Positions 60,643 through 61,348 of a DNA stretch of 61,348 nt are shown here, piece by piece. A program made the translations under genes and the position numbers. Numbering within the stretch: position 1 is the stretch's first letter; each line of letters begins with the position of its first letter. The notes beneath the pieces were generated by a model. The model saw only the letters and a list, made by a program, of their open reading frames with translations, searched no databases and was not told the DNA's origin. Source of the DNA: JAJFFW01 sp038531315 (GTDB lineage Bacteria; Pseudomonadota; Alphaproteobacteria; Caulobacterales; Parvularculaceae); contig JBCBBT010000014.1 in the NCBI GenBank assembly GCA_038531315.1, positions 1 to 61,348 on the forward strand. Reading direction: 5' to 3'.

Positions 60643-61348
60643 ATGAACGTTGTAATACATATTTCATTATACGTATTGATTTCTCTGGCTTTTGTGGGCG
60701 CGCCGGCGGCGGCGCAGGATCAACGCCCCAATATTCTTCTGGTTCTTTTTGACGACGTTGGGTTTTCCGGTTTCGGCGTCTACGGCAGCGACGCGCGAAC
60801 GCCGAGGATTGACGCCTTGGCGAAGAGAGGCCTCGTTCTCTCACGCTATTATACATCCCCTTTTTGCGGCCCTACACGCGCCATGTTGATGACCGGCATG
60901 GACAACCATCAGGTGGGAATGGGCACCCTCGTCGAAACCGTGACGAAGGAATTGCGATCACATCCGGGCTACGCCATGCGTTGGGACGCCGATCAGGCGA
61001 CCATCGCCACATTGTTGTCCGACGCTGGCTATCAGACATATGTGACCGGCAAATGGGGTATCGGCGAAATTGGCGCAAACCTTCCTGACAAATTCGGGTT
61101 TGAGCGTTCTTACGTCATGGATGCGACAGGCGGGGGAAACTTTGATGCAAAGCCTTACCTGCCGGGGTCCTATGCGGTGAATTGGTTTGAGGACGGAGCG
61201 CCCACCAGCCTTCCAAGCGACTTTTATTCGTCGCGAACCCTGGTCGACAAGATGATCGAATATGTCGATGCGGGCGACCCGGCGCGGCCTTTCTTTGCGT
61301 ATCTTTCCCTTCAGGCCGTGCACATACCTATTCAGGCGCCCGCTGACT
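60643..61348 (+). CDS. Arylsulfatase-family protein, cut by the window end
   Basis: The first 235 codons of a sulfatase. Signal peptide about 1-25 (GAPAAAQD). Metal ligands Asp37-Asp38 in LFDDVG. The formylglycine-site motif CGPTR has Cys75, the residue converted by formylglycine-generating enzyme or anSME. LLSDAGYQTYVTGKWGIG shows the usual Lys137, but Gly139 replaces the His expected in GKWHLG. A later LQAVHIP keeps the second His. It would hydrolyse a sulfate ester outside the cytoplasm. The rest of the gene is beyond the window. Confidence 0.85.
   Translation, partial: MNVVIHISLYVLISLAFVGAPAAAQDQRPNILLVLFDDVGFSGFGVYGSDARTPRIDALAKRGLVLSRYYTSPFCGPTRAMLMTGMDNHQVGMGTLVETVTKELRSHPGYAMRWDADQATIATLLSDAGYQTYVTGKWGIGEIGANLPDKFGFERSYVMDATGGGNFDAKPYLPGSYAVNWFEDGAPTSLPSDFYSSRTLVDKMIEYVDAGDPARPFFAYLSLQAVHIPIQAPAD

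Overview
The window looks like a chromosomal segment of an aerobic, hopanoid-producing alphaproteobacterium with moderately high GC. Gene order and family types (hpn genes beside ispH, alphaproteobacterial ast genes, many TonB/RND/hydrolase genes) suggest the Hyphomonadaceae/Parvularculaceae neighbourhood, but this is inferred from gene content only and no marker gene here fixes the genus.

Layout. (1) 1-491: intergenic DNA with a 58-bp direct repeat. (2) 0.5-4.9 kb: amino-acid catabolism (glutaryl-CoA dehydrogenase, thiolase, leucine-dehydrogenase-like enzyme) with a divergent Lrp/AsnC regulator. (3) 5.1-5.7 kb: one surface protein with a PEP-CTERM-like sorting tail. (4) 5.8-10.9 kb: arginine succinyltransferase genes astA, astD, astB plus an M20 metallohydrolase. 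(5) 11-24.8 kb: a hopanoid region. hpnN and hpnM (transport), ispA and ispH (isoprenoid precursors), hpnH and hpnG (side chain), hpnC-hpnD-hpnE (squalene) and hpnB lie close together, with a four-helix membrane protein embedded between hpnE and hpnG. Squalene-hopene cyclase (shc/hpnF) is not in the window. (6) 24.9-34.5 kb: housekeeping and accessory genes (amidohydrolase, M28 peptidase, kinase-like phosphotransferase, TonB receptor, cysE, NUDIX, cyclophilin, queF). (7) 34.5-36 kb: a gene-poor stretch with a 14-bp tandem array and tRNA-Phe. (8) 36-48.5 kb: regulation and efflux. There is a LysR gene, a propeller-type histidine kinase with a NarL-type response regulator and a MipA-like outer-membrane protein, then a TetR-controlled tripartite RND pump. 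(9) 48.9-59.2 kb: a compact, same-strand cluster of paired paralogues: two pirins, two YtcJ-type amidohydrolases (one cytoplasmic, one Tat-exported lipoprotein) and two XapX microproteins. It also holds an isochorismatase-like hydrolase, a GNAT-like protein, an MFS exporter and an alginate-export-type porin. (10) 59.6-61.3 kb: a 2-hydroxychromene-2-carboxylate isomerase-like protein and a truncated sulfatase.

The cluster in region 9 is the best candidate for an undescribed system. It has a porin, a periplasmic hydrolase, a cytoplasmic paralogue, an exporter and two cupin proteins behind a 25-nt palindrome, and I know of no assigned substrate. Several genes shorter than 60 codons, and the sulfatase that runs off the window edge, were read directly from the DNA.
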